A stretch of DNA of 64,000 bases from Xiphophorus maculatus (Eukaryota; Chordata; Actinopteri; Cyprinodontiformes; Poeciliidae): positions 29,870,783 through 29,934,782 of the forward strand of contig NC_036454.1 of NCBI RefSeq assembly GCF_002775205.1, read 5' to 3'. A model generated the notes under the pieces. The model worked only from the letters and a program-made list of their open reading frames with translations. It ran no database searches and was not told the DNA's origin. Shown here piece after piece: positions 33,901 through 45,900 of the stretch (positions are counted from its first letter, which is position 1; the number at the start of each line of letters is the position of its first letter). Made by a program: the position numbers and the translations under genes.

Positions 33901-36900
33901 CTCTTAGGTTAGTGCGCTGCCTTTCATAGCAAGGCAGTACATTAACATTAGCACAAACATTAGCACTTCACTGCCCTCCACTAGTGCACCGCCATAGGTG
34001 ATGCAATAATATTACCTTGCATTATATTTTTCTCTCAGGTCAGGTCACTGTCTTGCGCAGTAGCTAATCTTAGCATTGATGCTAATTTTTAGCATCCGAA
34101 CACTGGGTCCAAACCGACAGGCACACTTTGGCAGGCCCCGGTTAAATTTCTTCAGGAATTTTCTAGTTCAAATTGATATTTATTTGGAAAAATGAACTGA
34201 AAAGGATGGAATGTTTGTGTACTGCTTACTACCAAATGAATAGTGAAGTATTTCAAGCAATACTAAAGTGAATTGAATTGTGACGTTCTTAACAATACTT
34301 CGCCTAGAAATATTTTTCCAATTGTGCGGGGAAGAGGTGCACCGATAAATCGGCCAGCCGATAAATCGGCCCAGATTTTCTTTATTTTGGGAGATAAGTG
34401 ATCAGCAGTGATCACAGTTGATAAAACTCACTCCGCTGTTGCCAACTCTGCAACTTTATTGCAATGTTTAGCAACATTTCAGACCAAAAAAAAAAATCAG
34501 TATTGGCCAAAATCGCTTTTTAAAGATTGGTAGTCAGTGAACACTCAGAAAACTACCCTACTGAGAGCGGCAGGTCCCATCTACCCGACGACAGTTTGGT
34601 TAAAGACGTTTCCTAACGGAGGATTTTTTTCCCTCACTAAATGAAAGCTCTCAGTGTTTAGCCTAATGTTTACCAGGAGTGCTAATAGATGAAGGAGATG
34701 GAGATGTCCTTGGACTTTAGAGCCAAGCAGATGATGATGATTTTCTCCACAGAGTGCAGATGGACATGTCGAGACGTATGGAGCCAGACTGGGATCATAG
34801 CCTAAAAAAACCCCAACAAAACCAAACAAAAAAGACCTTCAGACTCAGCTTTTCCATTTACTGAAATAAGTCAGATGGGCCCCCAGCGTGTAAAACACAC
34901 CCAGCTGGGAGCAGCGCTCCACCGCTGAGGCCTGGCCCTATCATCCAGGCAGGCGCGCCGTAATGGCAGCCATGAACTGAATGTTGCTGGGGGGTTTTAG
35001 TGGTTTGGGATGATTATTAGGCTGCATGCAGAGACTCTATCAGGTGAGCCAGAATAACCCACACAGGAAATGGCGAGAGAGTGAGGTAAGACGGAGGTGA
35101 AACGTGAAGCCCTCCTGGCTGCCGCTGCTCACCCCGTCAGCCCCGTTCACGTTCTCCTGCATTCTCTGGCATTTTGTGACAGACACAAAGTAAACATGTC
35201 ATTCCATGACTTTTCTCTGCGGTCTGAGGTTCCCTTGGCTTGCCTGGCTATATTCAGCTCTGTCTCTCTCAGCGGTCCAGTAAACAACACAGTGACCCTC
35301 AGTTGTGCTGCTCTGAAGTGGCTGTCACCTCATCTTTCCACTGCCTGCTCATCTGTCCTTTTATGGCTTTGAGGAAGTCCACTGACCTTCAGTTTATTCT
35401 GATTTGGGTTATGATAAATGATAGACGATTAGCATCAATAGAAAACACATCCGATAGAACTTTCAATCATTTCACTGAACTCTAATCCAGAACCGCACAG
35501 CATTCTGGGGGATGTAGGCAAAGGAAACGCTTTGGCTGCTCAACCTTTCACAGCCACATAAGCAAGATCAGTCATTGGTAAACAAGTCAACGACTCGATG
35601 CAATCTGCTGGGTTTCCTTAGAAACTTTTTTAATCACTCTGAATTAACAGAGCCCACTGTACCGTTTGATAGGATCAATTCGAATGTATGTGTAATTTAA
35701 TTTAAATGATTTTTTAGGGTTTTTTTGCTTTGCCTCTTACTCCCACTATTCCCCTCCACTTTGGGAGTTTGTGTCGGTGAGCGTAGAGAGGCAGCGCCAA
35801 CTTCCTTAAACTGAACAGAGACAGAAAGAACCAAATAGATCACGGCAGGTGAGAACCAGGAAAAGAAACAAGAATCACAACAAAAGAAGAACAATGACTT
35901 GATAAAAATACAAAAGTAAACTAAAAGTGTCCGCTTGCAAATAGAACAAATGCATTTAAAACCAATAAGCATTCTATTGCAAACAAAAATGTTGTTTTGG
36001 ACGAAGAAGTAAATGGTGCATGTTATAGGAGAGCATGCAGTGGGGTTTTATCTCGTTTTTGTCACGCTGCTCTTAAATAAAATGTTTTAGTAATATTATT
36101 ACAAGTCCATATAATCTGTATTTATCATGGTGAGTAGAGCTGCGTGATATATTGCAAATATATCACCAACGCACTGTGACATTAACTTTGTAATGTCACA
36201 GTGCAACGCTAACGTCACAATACATTAATACTGTAATGTTAATTAACAACATTAAAAACATTTAATACTTTCGATAAGCATTAAAACGGTTCCAAATGCT
36301 GTTTGGAATGCTGAATTTTGCTCCATATTACTGGAATGTGGAGCAAAATATTCCTGTAATATTTTGCACTGCTTTTTATACCAGTGATCTATTATACCTT
36401 CTGAATGCAGTCTCTCTGATTATGTGGTCATACCTGACTCAGATGGTAGCTGAAAATATTAAAGCTAAACAAAGAGCAGTGGAAATATTTGAAAGACAGA
36501 AGAGAGAAAAATGTTGGTTTTATCCAAACTAATATCGTCTCAGTGTTGGAACTGCTTGGCCTTCTGGTATCAGGCTACTGCGCTGGAAACATCCAGAACA
36601 TTTGTCTAAGGATGGCGCTCGGCGCTGGCTCAGAGCGCAGCGCTCTCAGTAATTAGGATTAGGAGTCATTTGGTGGATGGATGCATTTGTATCCCTTCCC
36701 TTTGAGGATTAGAGCCATGTGTTGCTGGTTCCATGGTGTGGATTTTATCCGGTGCAAACATGATTCACATTAAAGATTTGACCGCGCAACCTAAAGCTAG
36801 ATGGTTTGTTTGTGTTTGGCTCGTTTCCCAGTGCGGGGACAGACCCCGCACTGGAATACACCGGACCGGGCATGATGGGGAAACGAGTTAAACACAGAGA

Positions 36901-39900
36901 GCGAAACTGTTTTAAAAAATCGCGTTTTTCGTTCCCTTCTGCTCAATGAGATTTTGTTAGTCAAACGCCTGATGTACTCTCAGTGGAAAGCAGCACTGTG
37001 GGTTTTTCTTTTTTCTTCTGTTTTTAACCTGTTTAAGCTCATCATGAGACATTCTGATCCCTGAGCACTGCAGTCATTTTCCACATGCTTCAACTTTTAT
37101 GCCATGTTGAATCACTTCATTTCCATTAAGTCATTGTCTCTATAATTTATGCTCCAGTATGGCTCACAGTGTCCCAGTGCCGTGAAGCATCTGTTTCCAG
37201 TTTGTTAACAAAAGGCCCATTTTAATGGCTCTGAACAGAGGAAGTGAGAGGCAGTGTTCCCTGTTTTCTGTAAATAACTGCAAAAAACACATAATCCTGG
37301 ATTCCCGTGCACCTGGTCAGATAGTCGTTGCCAAAAATTTTGCTCACTATAATTTTGCTTTACATCGGCACTGGATTCATACTGAAGATCGCACCAAACA
37401 CATTCAGGAGTAAATCTGCTCATTAAAGCTTTTTATGAAAAACTGTTTTGTTTTTTTATATTTGTTGACACTGTCACCATGTTGTGACAATATGGCATGA
37501 GACATAATCTGTGAAAAGAATCATACTCATCTGCCTTCTCCCAGTAACTAGAAACAACCAATCAGAGCCAGGAGGAGGGGCTTAGCGCTGTCAATAACCT
37601 TCTGTGAGGCGCTGCTCATTCTCTCTTTCCTTCTAAGGCTAGTTAGCATGGCCACCGATGACGGCGGATAAACAGTTTTTTTGGTAACGTGTAGTTGTTT
37701 AGCAAGTTAATCAGCAGGTTGATTGACAGCACTAGGACCCGCCTCCTGGCTCTGATTGGCTGTTTTAGTTGGGAGTGGTGCATTTCTTCAGACGGCAGTA
37801 GTGGCTCAGACAGGAGGTGGAGGAGATCCATCTTTTCATAGATTATCTGTCTCATATTATACTGTCACAACCCAGTGACAGTTTTAATGTAAAAGACATA
37901 TTTTTTTTTATATAAAAGTTACATTTTCTGTTTCTTTTTATTAAAGTTTTATTTCTTTTCTTTTAGAACTATGGCCGTGTTGATGCCATCAACAGAAAAT
38001 CAGAAATCTGACATTTGAAATCGTTCTGCACTTTTAGTTTTCTCAGCCTTCATTCCAAACAATGTTGACAATGTTTTTGTGTATTCCAAAAACATTGTTT
38101 GTCATTTGGCTGTCCTTCCCTGTTGCGGCGAGTCCTTCAAAAATGTCATTTTCGTGGTCTCCACTAGTTAGACATACTTGTGCATGTGCTGTATATTTTC
38201 ATTTTCAAGTTTTTCCTGAAATAAAAAGAAATATCTAAACCACTGTAAGTGACATCTAAAGCTGTGATGGGCTGCGGTCTATCGAATGTCTCGGCCAAAG
38301 GCTGCTGGAAATAGGGACCACCAAACATCCCAGCCTAACCCAGAAACCGTGTTGGAGGTAATCTACCTTGGACACCGCGCTGTATGATGATAGGTTGGAG
38401 CATCCAGAAAGAAAAATCCAGATTGTGTCTGTTCATTATTGATAGAAGCCCGACTCCCTCTGCCTAACACACTAACGAGCGCTCACTGCTGTAACTGTTG
38501 TAAATTGTTGCAAATTAATTCTCATTTCTATTGATCCAAGAGAAAGGAATCAGAAAGGTATGGAATGTTCATGAGATGTGGACTTTTAAAAAAAAATGTA
38601 TTGGAAAGGGACACGCGAATGTTGGAGAAGTTTGATTGTTTTGCTGTAGCAAATTTTCCATTTCTTATAAACGTACATAACCATACGAGTCTGTCGTAGC
38701 AGCTGGATGCTCGTACTGAACCAGGTTCTGGTTCTGCTGGAGGTTTCTTCCTGTTAAAGGGGAGCTTTTCCTCTCCACTGTCACCGCATGCATGTTCAGT
38801 TCAGATTACTGTAAAGTCGACGGGCCAATGCAATCTGATGTGTTTCCATCTGTAGAAACGTTTTAGACTACTTTGAATAATTAACTGAGCTTACTGTCCT
38901 GTTTGATAGCCAGGGTCTAATGTGTGACTGATTTTTTTCTTAAAGTGCCTCAAGACAATGCTTTTGTTGTGAATAAGTGCTATTGAAATAAACTGAACTT
39001 AAAAAGGTCAAAACAAAACAAAAGTCAAGCCTTGTCTCAGCCAAGCCTGTGTTGAAGTAAATTTTGGCTCCTTTAAATCCTCCCATCAGGTCATCTCCCT
39101 GATGCTTTTCCCATCTGCAGCCATTTTCAGGAAAAGGGCTTCACTCCTGAGACTCAGCTGAAACAAAACACACATGTGAGGAAGTCAGTGCATTTCCAAG
39201 TCAGATTAGCTAGGCTTTTTTTTTTTGTTTTTTTTTGTTTTTGTACCCCAGAAATATGCTCCTAATCTAAACAGGAAGTTCATCAAGATAAATCCCAAGG
39301 AAAGAAAATGGGAGCATGTAAAGAGGTGGAGCTGGAACCAGGAAACGGAGCGAACAGGATCCGTTTCACAAAGCTCAGTGAGACAATCCAACTCTGCCAA
39401 TGAGAAGGGATTCTTTATCATTTACTCTATATTCAGTTTATACACATGTACAGTATATTCATATCCAGTAATTATTGTGTACCAAAATGTTAGTTTTTTT
39501 ATAAAATTTCACATTCCCCCAGACTAAAATGATTAATGTGCAGCGGATAGAAAAACTGATGATGTTTTCTCTCTCCTGCCATCTGCCCTTCTGTGGAGGA
39601 ACATGTCAATTGTGGAAACCCTCCTCTCTCATTATTCCATGTCAGGGTTTTATTTTTTTGGGTTCAGCATGAGAAAAGTCTGTGAGGAACCTGACCGATT
39701 TCCCCACTAATTAGATGTTCTCAGTCCATGCTGTCACTTTAAAAATACCCTAAAAAAAAAATCTAAAAAGCAGCGTTTTATCGTCTGACGTTATGTCCAA
39801 GTTAAGTCCCTAAACATACAGAAGAGTCTACTGTATATTTGTCCGGCCAAAACGTTGTTACCTTGGAAACAGGAGGCCAAAATGCAACGAGACGTTTGTG

Positions 39901-42900
39901 TTTTACAGAGGTTTCGCTACGTTGCTACTGTTATGGATTTAGTCCTCTTTCACGTGCATATCAATAAATGAGTTGTGCAGTATGTCACAGATATTAATTC
40001 ATTTATTTTTAATTGAACCTTGAAATTTCTGTCTTCCATCTTTGAAAAAACATGACAGCAATTAACCAGTTTCCTTGTGAATACAGCCTAGGTGGTGAAT
40101 GAATACAACAAATGACGATTATGTCTCTCACATCAAGCACTCTAAAAAAACAAGAGAGATAATTTTCAAGTAGTAATGTGAGCATGGTGGGTTGTTGAGG
40201 ATGTGCTTCGCTAGCAAAACTGTTCTGATCTGTGAGGCAACTTCGAAAGCTGTTAGGGTGAAAAACAACAGTTCCTCTGCTATATTGTTTCATTAACGTC
40301 AGCCTGTTCTGTGGATCCTTAAGACCGCAGAGACTGAAATCTGATTGGACGAAACACGGGTAATCCACACGGACATGTACAGGAAGCGGCGCAGCCAAGA
40401 GAAAAGCTACAAACAAAAAGAAAATAAGTATTGGAGGTAAATTAGTAGCATTTATTTGAACAAACGTTATAATTCAGGTTGTAAATGTTTGTTAGGGATT
40501 CTGAAATGCTGAGGCCTGCAGGAGCGCCCACTACTGCGAACATTCAAAATGGAAGCCAACACAAAGCTAAATTCAATGTTCATGTCTAAGTTGTGCAATC
40601 ACTGCCCAGGCCATGTACTTCAACTCTGCAGCCATTGACAAAGTAGATAGAAATGGTTTGAGGGGGGGGGAGGGGGGGGGGGGACAAAAATCATGAAAAA
40701 AAGTGTGTAGAAGCATAATTCCAGTTGCAGATTTACTGGTGGGACATTGAAGCACTTTTATACCTCTTTGAAGCTTGTCACGTTGTTTAACATTAACAAG
40801 CTAATTAGTTGTGAAAATGTTTTTTGCCATCTGGAAAAGATTTTACTGACAGCACACAGAGGTCAGGGGTCGCAGACATGGAGCGTGAAGGGCCAGGGTG
40901 TCGCTGGTTCCATCTTATGTAACACAGGAAGTGCAGTCTCTAGACAAATGCAACAAACAGTCTGCTTAAAAAAATGTTTGCGTTTGAAAACCGCAATGAT
41001 GCAAATTTCGGTTTCACTGCATCTAAAGTCCAGGAAAGCCATTCAGACCACTCTGACAAAAGAAAGCTCCATCAGGTAAAAACCAGAGGTGTGTGCGCAC
41101 TGCAGTCTGTTCATCACCTGTTCTCATTATTTGAAGGGCCGTGTTAAAAGCGCTCTGCCTGACATATTTCTCTCGATGTTCTTCCACAGAACCTTGACAT
41201 TCATGTGGAGGATGTGCGCATTCGAGCCATCCTGTCCTCCTACCGTAAGCGGATCCCTGTGACCGAGGGCTACGTGGAGGTGAAAGATGGCGGCAAATGG
41301 AAGCAGATCTGCAACGCAGAGTGGAACGAGTTTAACAGCAGAGTCATCTGTGGCATGTTTGGCTTCCCAGGGGAGAGGAGGTTCAATGCCAGAGTCTACA
41401 AGTAAGCATGGGTGTGTTGTTCTGGTGGGGCAATGAAACGCTTGCACAGAAATTCAACGTGTTAACTGGCGCAGTGTGTTTGGGAGCATAATGTTCTACT
41501 TTTCGTGTAACTCAGTGAAAGTCTTCTTCATGGAAGGGAGAGGTTTATTGAAGGAATGTCTTCAACCACGTTGACTTTAAGGCGATTCTTCAGAATCGCC
41601 TTAAAGAGTTGCAAAAACAACAAATTGTTGTTTCTATGTGAATCAGGTTAGATGTAATAACAGACCATTCTTGAGGAAAGATGAGTGTATGATATAAATG
41701 CCTCAGAAGGAGGAGCTTAATTGAGTTAGAATTTCTTCTAAAATTTCATGGGTGAGTTGGTGAAATTTAGCCATTTTCTCTACATTTGTCTGCTAGGCAT
41801 ATCATTTGTACTGGACTTGATGATAAAGTGCTCTGTAAGCAGATGGTTGACATTTCAGAGTCAGGCGTACTGACTGCCAAAATTTCTCACGAGAAATTCC
41901 TTCATTTCCCACAATCCAAATGGATATTGGTGAGTTTGATGAACTGGTTAGGCGTTCAGCCAGGCCTGTCACCGCTGTATGTTGGGAGCAACATGAAACT
42001 GCTACTGTGCATGTTACACAACACGTTCTTGCTAGGTAACCAAAAAGTGAGTTGATGCTATCTAATCCTTCATTAGCTGGGCTAAGAGAGGTTGAGCGAA
42101 ATTTTAGATCGAAAACGATCTACCAACTCATCAGGATAGAGGCAAGAGTAGATTTGACTGAAAGTTTCCACAGTGCTGTTCTTAAGAAAACGTTTTAGTC
42201 AACGGAAGTTGTACTTTCAAAGTTAACAGAAAAATGATCAGTCAATGCAACATCAATTAAAGACCTTGGAAGTATTTACACCCTTATTGGTTATCAAGCC
42301 CAGAGTGTGTCCCTGGCTGCATGTTGCCTGTTTCACATGTTGAGTCAAACCAAAGTTCTGAAGTATATCACAGCTTCTTTGCCTCTCAGTCTGATTTTGA
42401 AATCTCCCACAATTATGAAACAGTCATCAGTATGTAAAACAGACAAGATCTCACTAAAGTCATTGGGGGAAAAAATTAGATTAGATTCTCAAACATTGGG
42501 TGATCATTAACATCAGACATGGGGGAAGCAGATTGTCTTCGTCCTCTTTGCATCTACTGACTGTCCCATCACCGACAGTAAGAACTTTTGGTATGTTTTC
42601 TCTTTTCTGGGCCAATTTAGGAGGAACCTGGTGCTAGTGCTACACAGAGAGCACAAGAGGTTCAAAAACTACATTTTTTTTCATTTTTTTTTAGCCAAAG
42701 TGTAAGCCATGCTGCTGTGATTGTTAAATATGTATCCAGAGTAGCACAGGTGTGTGTGACATCAGACACTGTAACCCGTACCTGACTCCTGGCTGTCTGG
42801 CATCAGTGCATTACACTCAGCTCATGGAAGGCCTGAGAAACCCCTGATGGATCATAAATCCTGCTTACGTAAGGAAGCTCTCCGTCCTACTAGCCACAAA

Positions 42901-45900
42901 TTAAACACGGCCCTCCATTAAAACTTCCAGGACTCTAGATAACCGTACATTTTCTGTCTGCTCACGCTGGAAGTCTCCTGCTTTAGGTAACCGCAGCGGA
43001 GAACAGATGCTCCCCAACTTTCCGTCTACGTGTCAGGCTGCTCGTGCATCAGCCTTGTGAAACATACAGTGTGCTTCCACGGTCTGCCATTATGAGAACA
43101 GAGCCAGGAACAGCAGCAGTTTCATAATCCCGACTTTCACAAGTCCAGCTGTTTCATCCATACAGTAGATTTTTAAGGTTTTGGAAAGTGGAAAATGTTC
43201 ACTTTCAATTTATATATAAATGTTTTTTTTTTTTACAATCAATTAATAAAGATGAAAAATATGTGATTTGAAGTAGATTAAAAGCTACGGTAAATGGGGA
43301 TTCTTGTGCATGTCATTCTCTAATGAGTCTTAAAACATTTAAAAAGTTTGTCAAAACCAATTTATCTGTTTTAAGAAACATGTAAATCTTCTTACATTTT
43401 CTTAATCATAACCAACTATAGACTCACAGATTATGTTCATATTTCTATCTGAAGCTATTCTGAGTGTTTTCTGGATTGCTGTGAGGCTGGTTGCTTGTTT
43501 ACAGATTGCAAATCTGGATGTTTTTGACTTCCTGCTTTAAGACTAAGAATGACAGTTAGCTGTTGTGCTAATTTCGGCATCCAAAGATCAGACAGTGCAA
43601 TTCTCAGAGGAATGGAGCAATCTTTTAGTCAGAGGACTAAAAGACTACATACTGATCTGATGACAAGTAAATACAGAGCCCGGATCACCGATACCGATCC
43701 TGACGCCGATACTTTTTATTTAAGTTTGACGCATCATCAAACTTCTGACCTGTAGGCGGTTTTGTGGTAGGACAAAATTTGGACAAAGTTTATAAATACA
43801 TGAATAACATGATTTGTGTGCAGTTTTTCTAAATAAACAAAAGACTATCATCTGAAAACAAATTGAAACAAATTCTTCTTTGAGGTAAAGTTGAGAAGCT
43901 ATAACACAAAAATAAAGTAAAATTTCAGGAGGGAATCTGGAACTAAAGTATCGATTTCACCACACCAGCATAGATCCAATACTGATACGGTGTTGGTGTC
44001 AATATCCCGATAATGTGGATCGATCTGCCCACCTCTACTTATAGACCGATGAGACCAATAGTTTTGGCTCTAACATCCAGCGACGTCACACTCACTGTTA
44101 GGCGAAGTGGGTGGAGTTCACAAATTCAAGTTATTTTGCAGCCACCAGTGATTTCCTTCTATTTACCAAAGTATCCTAGAGCCACAGAGTCACAGCTCTG
44201 CACCACAGGGCTTGATGTGAGGCCGTCTCAGTGTCTCAAAAATGTTGTTCCATTCATCTATAATTGGAAATGCTGAGCTGCACAGCCTCAGGATGAATCA
44301 AGATGCGTCCCTCTGACTGCTGGGACATGTTCAGAGCCTCTCAGCGGCCCTAAACGTGATGAAGCGAGTGAGGGACATGAAAGGAAGGAGAGCTGGGCTC
44401 CATATGGACAGAACAGAACGAGCAGCTTGTGAGCAGACAGCGGAGCCGGTCCTAAGCCGGCTGCTTTGAACACCAGCTCTGGAGAGCTTCCAGTCGGCAG
44501 CTAGCTGCTCCTTGCCAGCTCCCAGATGAAAAACCATCGGTGCCTGTCCTGACCTGCTCAGCTTTTTGTATCTGCACCACAGAGACGGTTTTATTGATTG
44601 CAGTACTTTCAGATTTCTGTAAATGTAAAGTGCGTTTTATGGGTAGAATTTATTGTTATCATTAGAGATGAGACAGGAAGACAGGAGAAGATCATTAAAT
44701 ACATAACAGAGGATTATTCAGAACCGGAGTGGATGAGATTACCACATGCTGTTATGTGACATGCTAATAATATTATAACTTGCCCCAATTAAATTGTGTG
44801 GCTTATTAATTTCATACACAGCAAAAACAGAAAATCTTACCAAGTATTTATGGCCTAGTTTCTTGTGCAAAGATGTTGGTACACTTGAAATAAGGCAAAA
44901 CTTGACTCATAAACAACTTTTCAGCAAGAAAAAGGAGGTTGTTTTAAGTCAATAATTCATTAATATTGATGTTAAATTACTACTGTCATAGGCAGATTAA
45001 TTCACTTATAACATGGAGAAAAATCTCGTTAGGGCGCTCTGGATTCATCTGACCAGAGCATCTGCTCTTCCACATCATGTGATTTTTTTTTTGAGTAAAT
45101 TTCACAAAATCAAGCTTGAATTTGTTTTGCTCCTCCGTCTGTCCAGGATGTTTGCTCGCAGAAGGAAGCCAACATACTGGGACTTCTCTGTCAACTGCAC
45201 TGGCACCGAGGCCCACCTGTCCAGCTGCAAGCTGGGTCAGATACTAGCCAGAAAGTCCAATGACACGTGCGCTGGAGGGATGCCGGTGGTGGTGAGCTGC
45301 GTGCCTGGCAGAGCCTTCGCCCCGGCGCCCATGACAGGGTATAGGAAGGCCTTCAGACAAGAGGTAACCACGGCTACGCCTCAGCATAATAAAGTCTTCA
45401 GCTCTTTGGGGGTATTATGGTAAAGTGGGTAAAGTAATTTGCTACTTAAACTTAAGCCGCAGTTGCTTATGAAATCTCTCAGCTCTTCCAGAAATTAAAT
45501 TAAATTAGTGGTACAGTTTTATGAATTTCATAGACCTGCATGATTAAGAAGACAATTTATAGTAAAGACACAAGAGGTTGGTCAGGATTGTCCATAATGC
45601 TCTGAATTTTATATTATATTTAGTTTATATTCAAAATGTAATGTAATTTTTCTTACTGTGGGATGTTTAAAATATGAAGTCATTTCCATTCTCTACAAAA
45701 TATATAGAAATCTGAACCTTCAAAATAAGAGCATAAAAATAGTTATCATCAAACATGTTTGATGATAACATTAAACCAAATAAATCCACCCAGACTGAAG
45801 TTGAAAATTGGACGTTCTGCTGCTAGCACTTAGCGTTCGCCAACAATTCATGGGCAGAAGTGAGGGTGTTGCGCAACACAAATAATCACCCGGCTGGAAC

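Larger units (their letters stand above)
41402..45146. other. loxl2 intron 4
   Basis: No gene. Holds the 30-base palindrome at 41576, a possible regulatory block at 42740-43130, a repeat-like stretch at 43676-44035 (CCGATACCGATCCTGACGCC ... GATAATGTGGATCGATCTGC), and repeat family D at the 3' end. Confidence 0.45.

Noticed and set aside
36296..36532. 78-aa plus-strand ORF after the palindrome pair
   Set aside because: No recognisable domain, AT-rich, no splice or promoter support.
40009..40416. 135-aa minus-strand ORF in loxl2 intron 3
   Set aside because: No recognisable motifs, composition like surrounding intron, no splice-site support.
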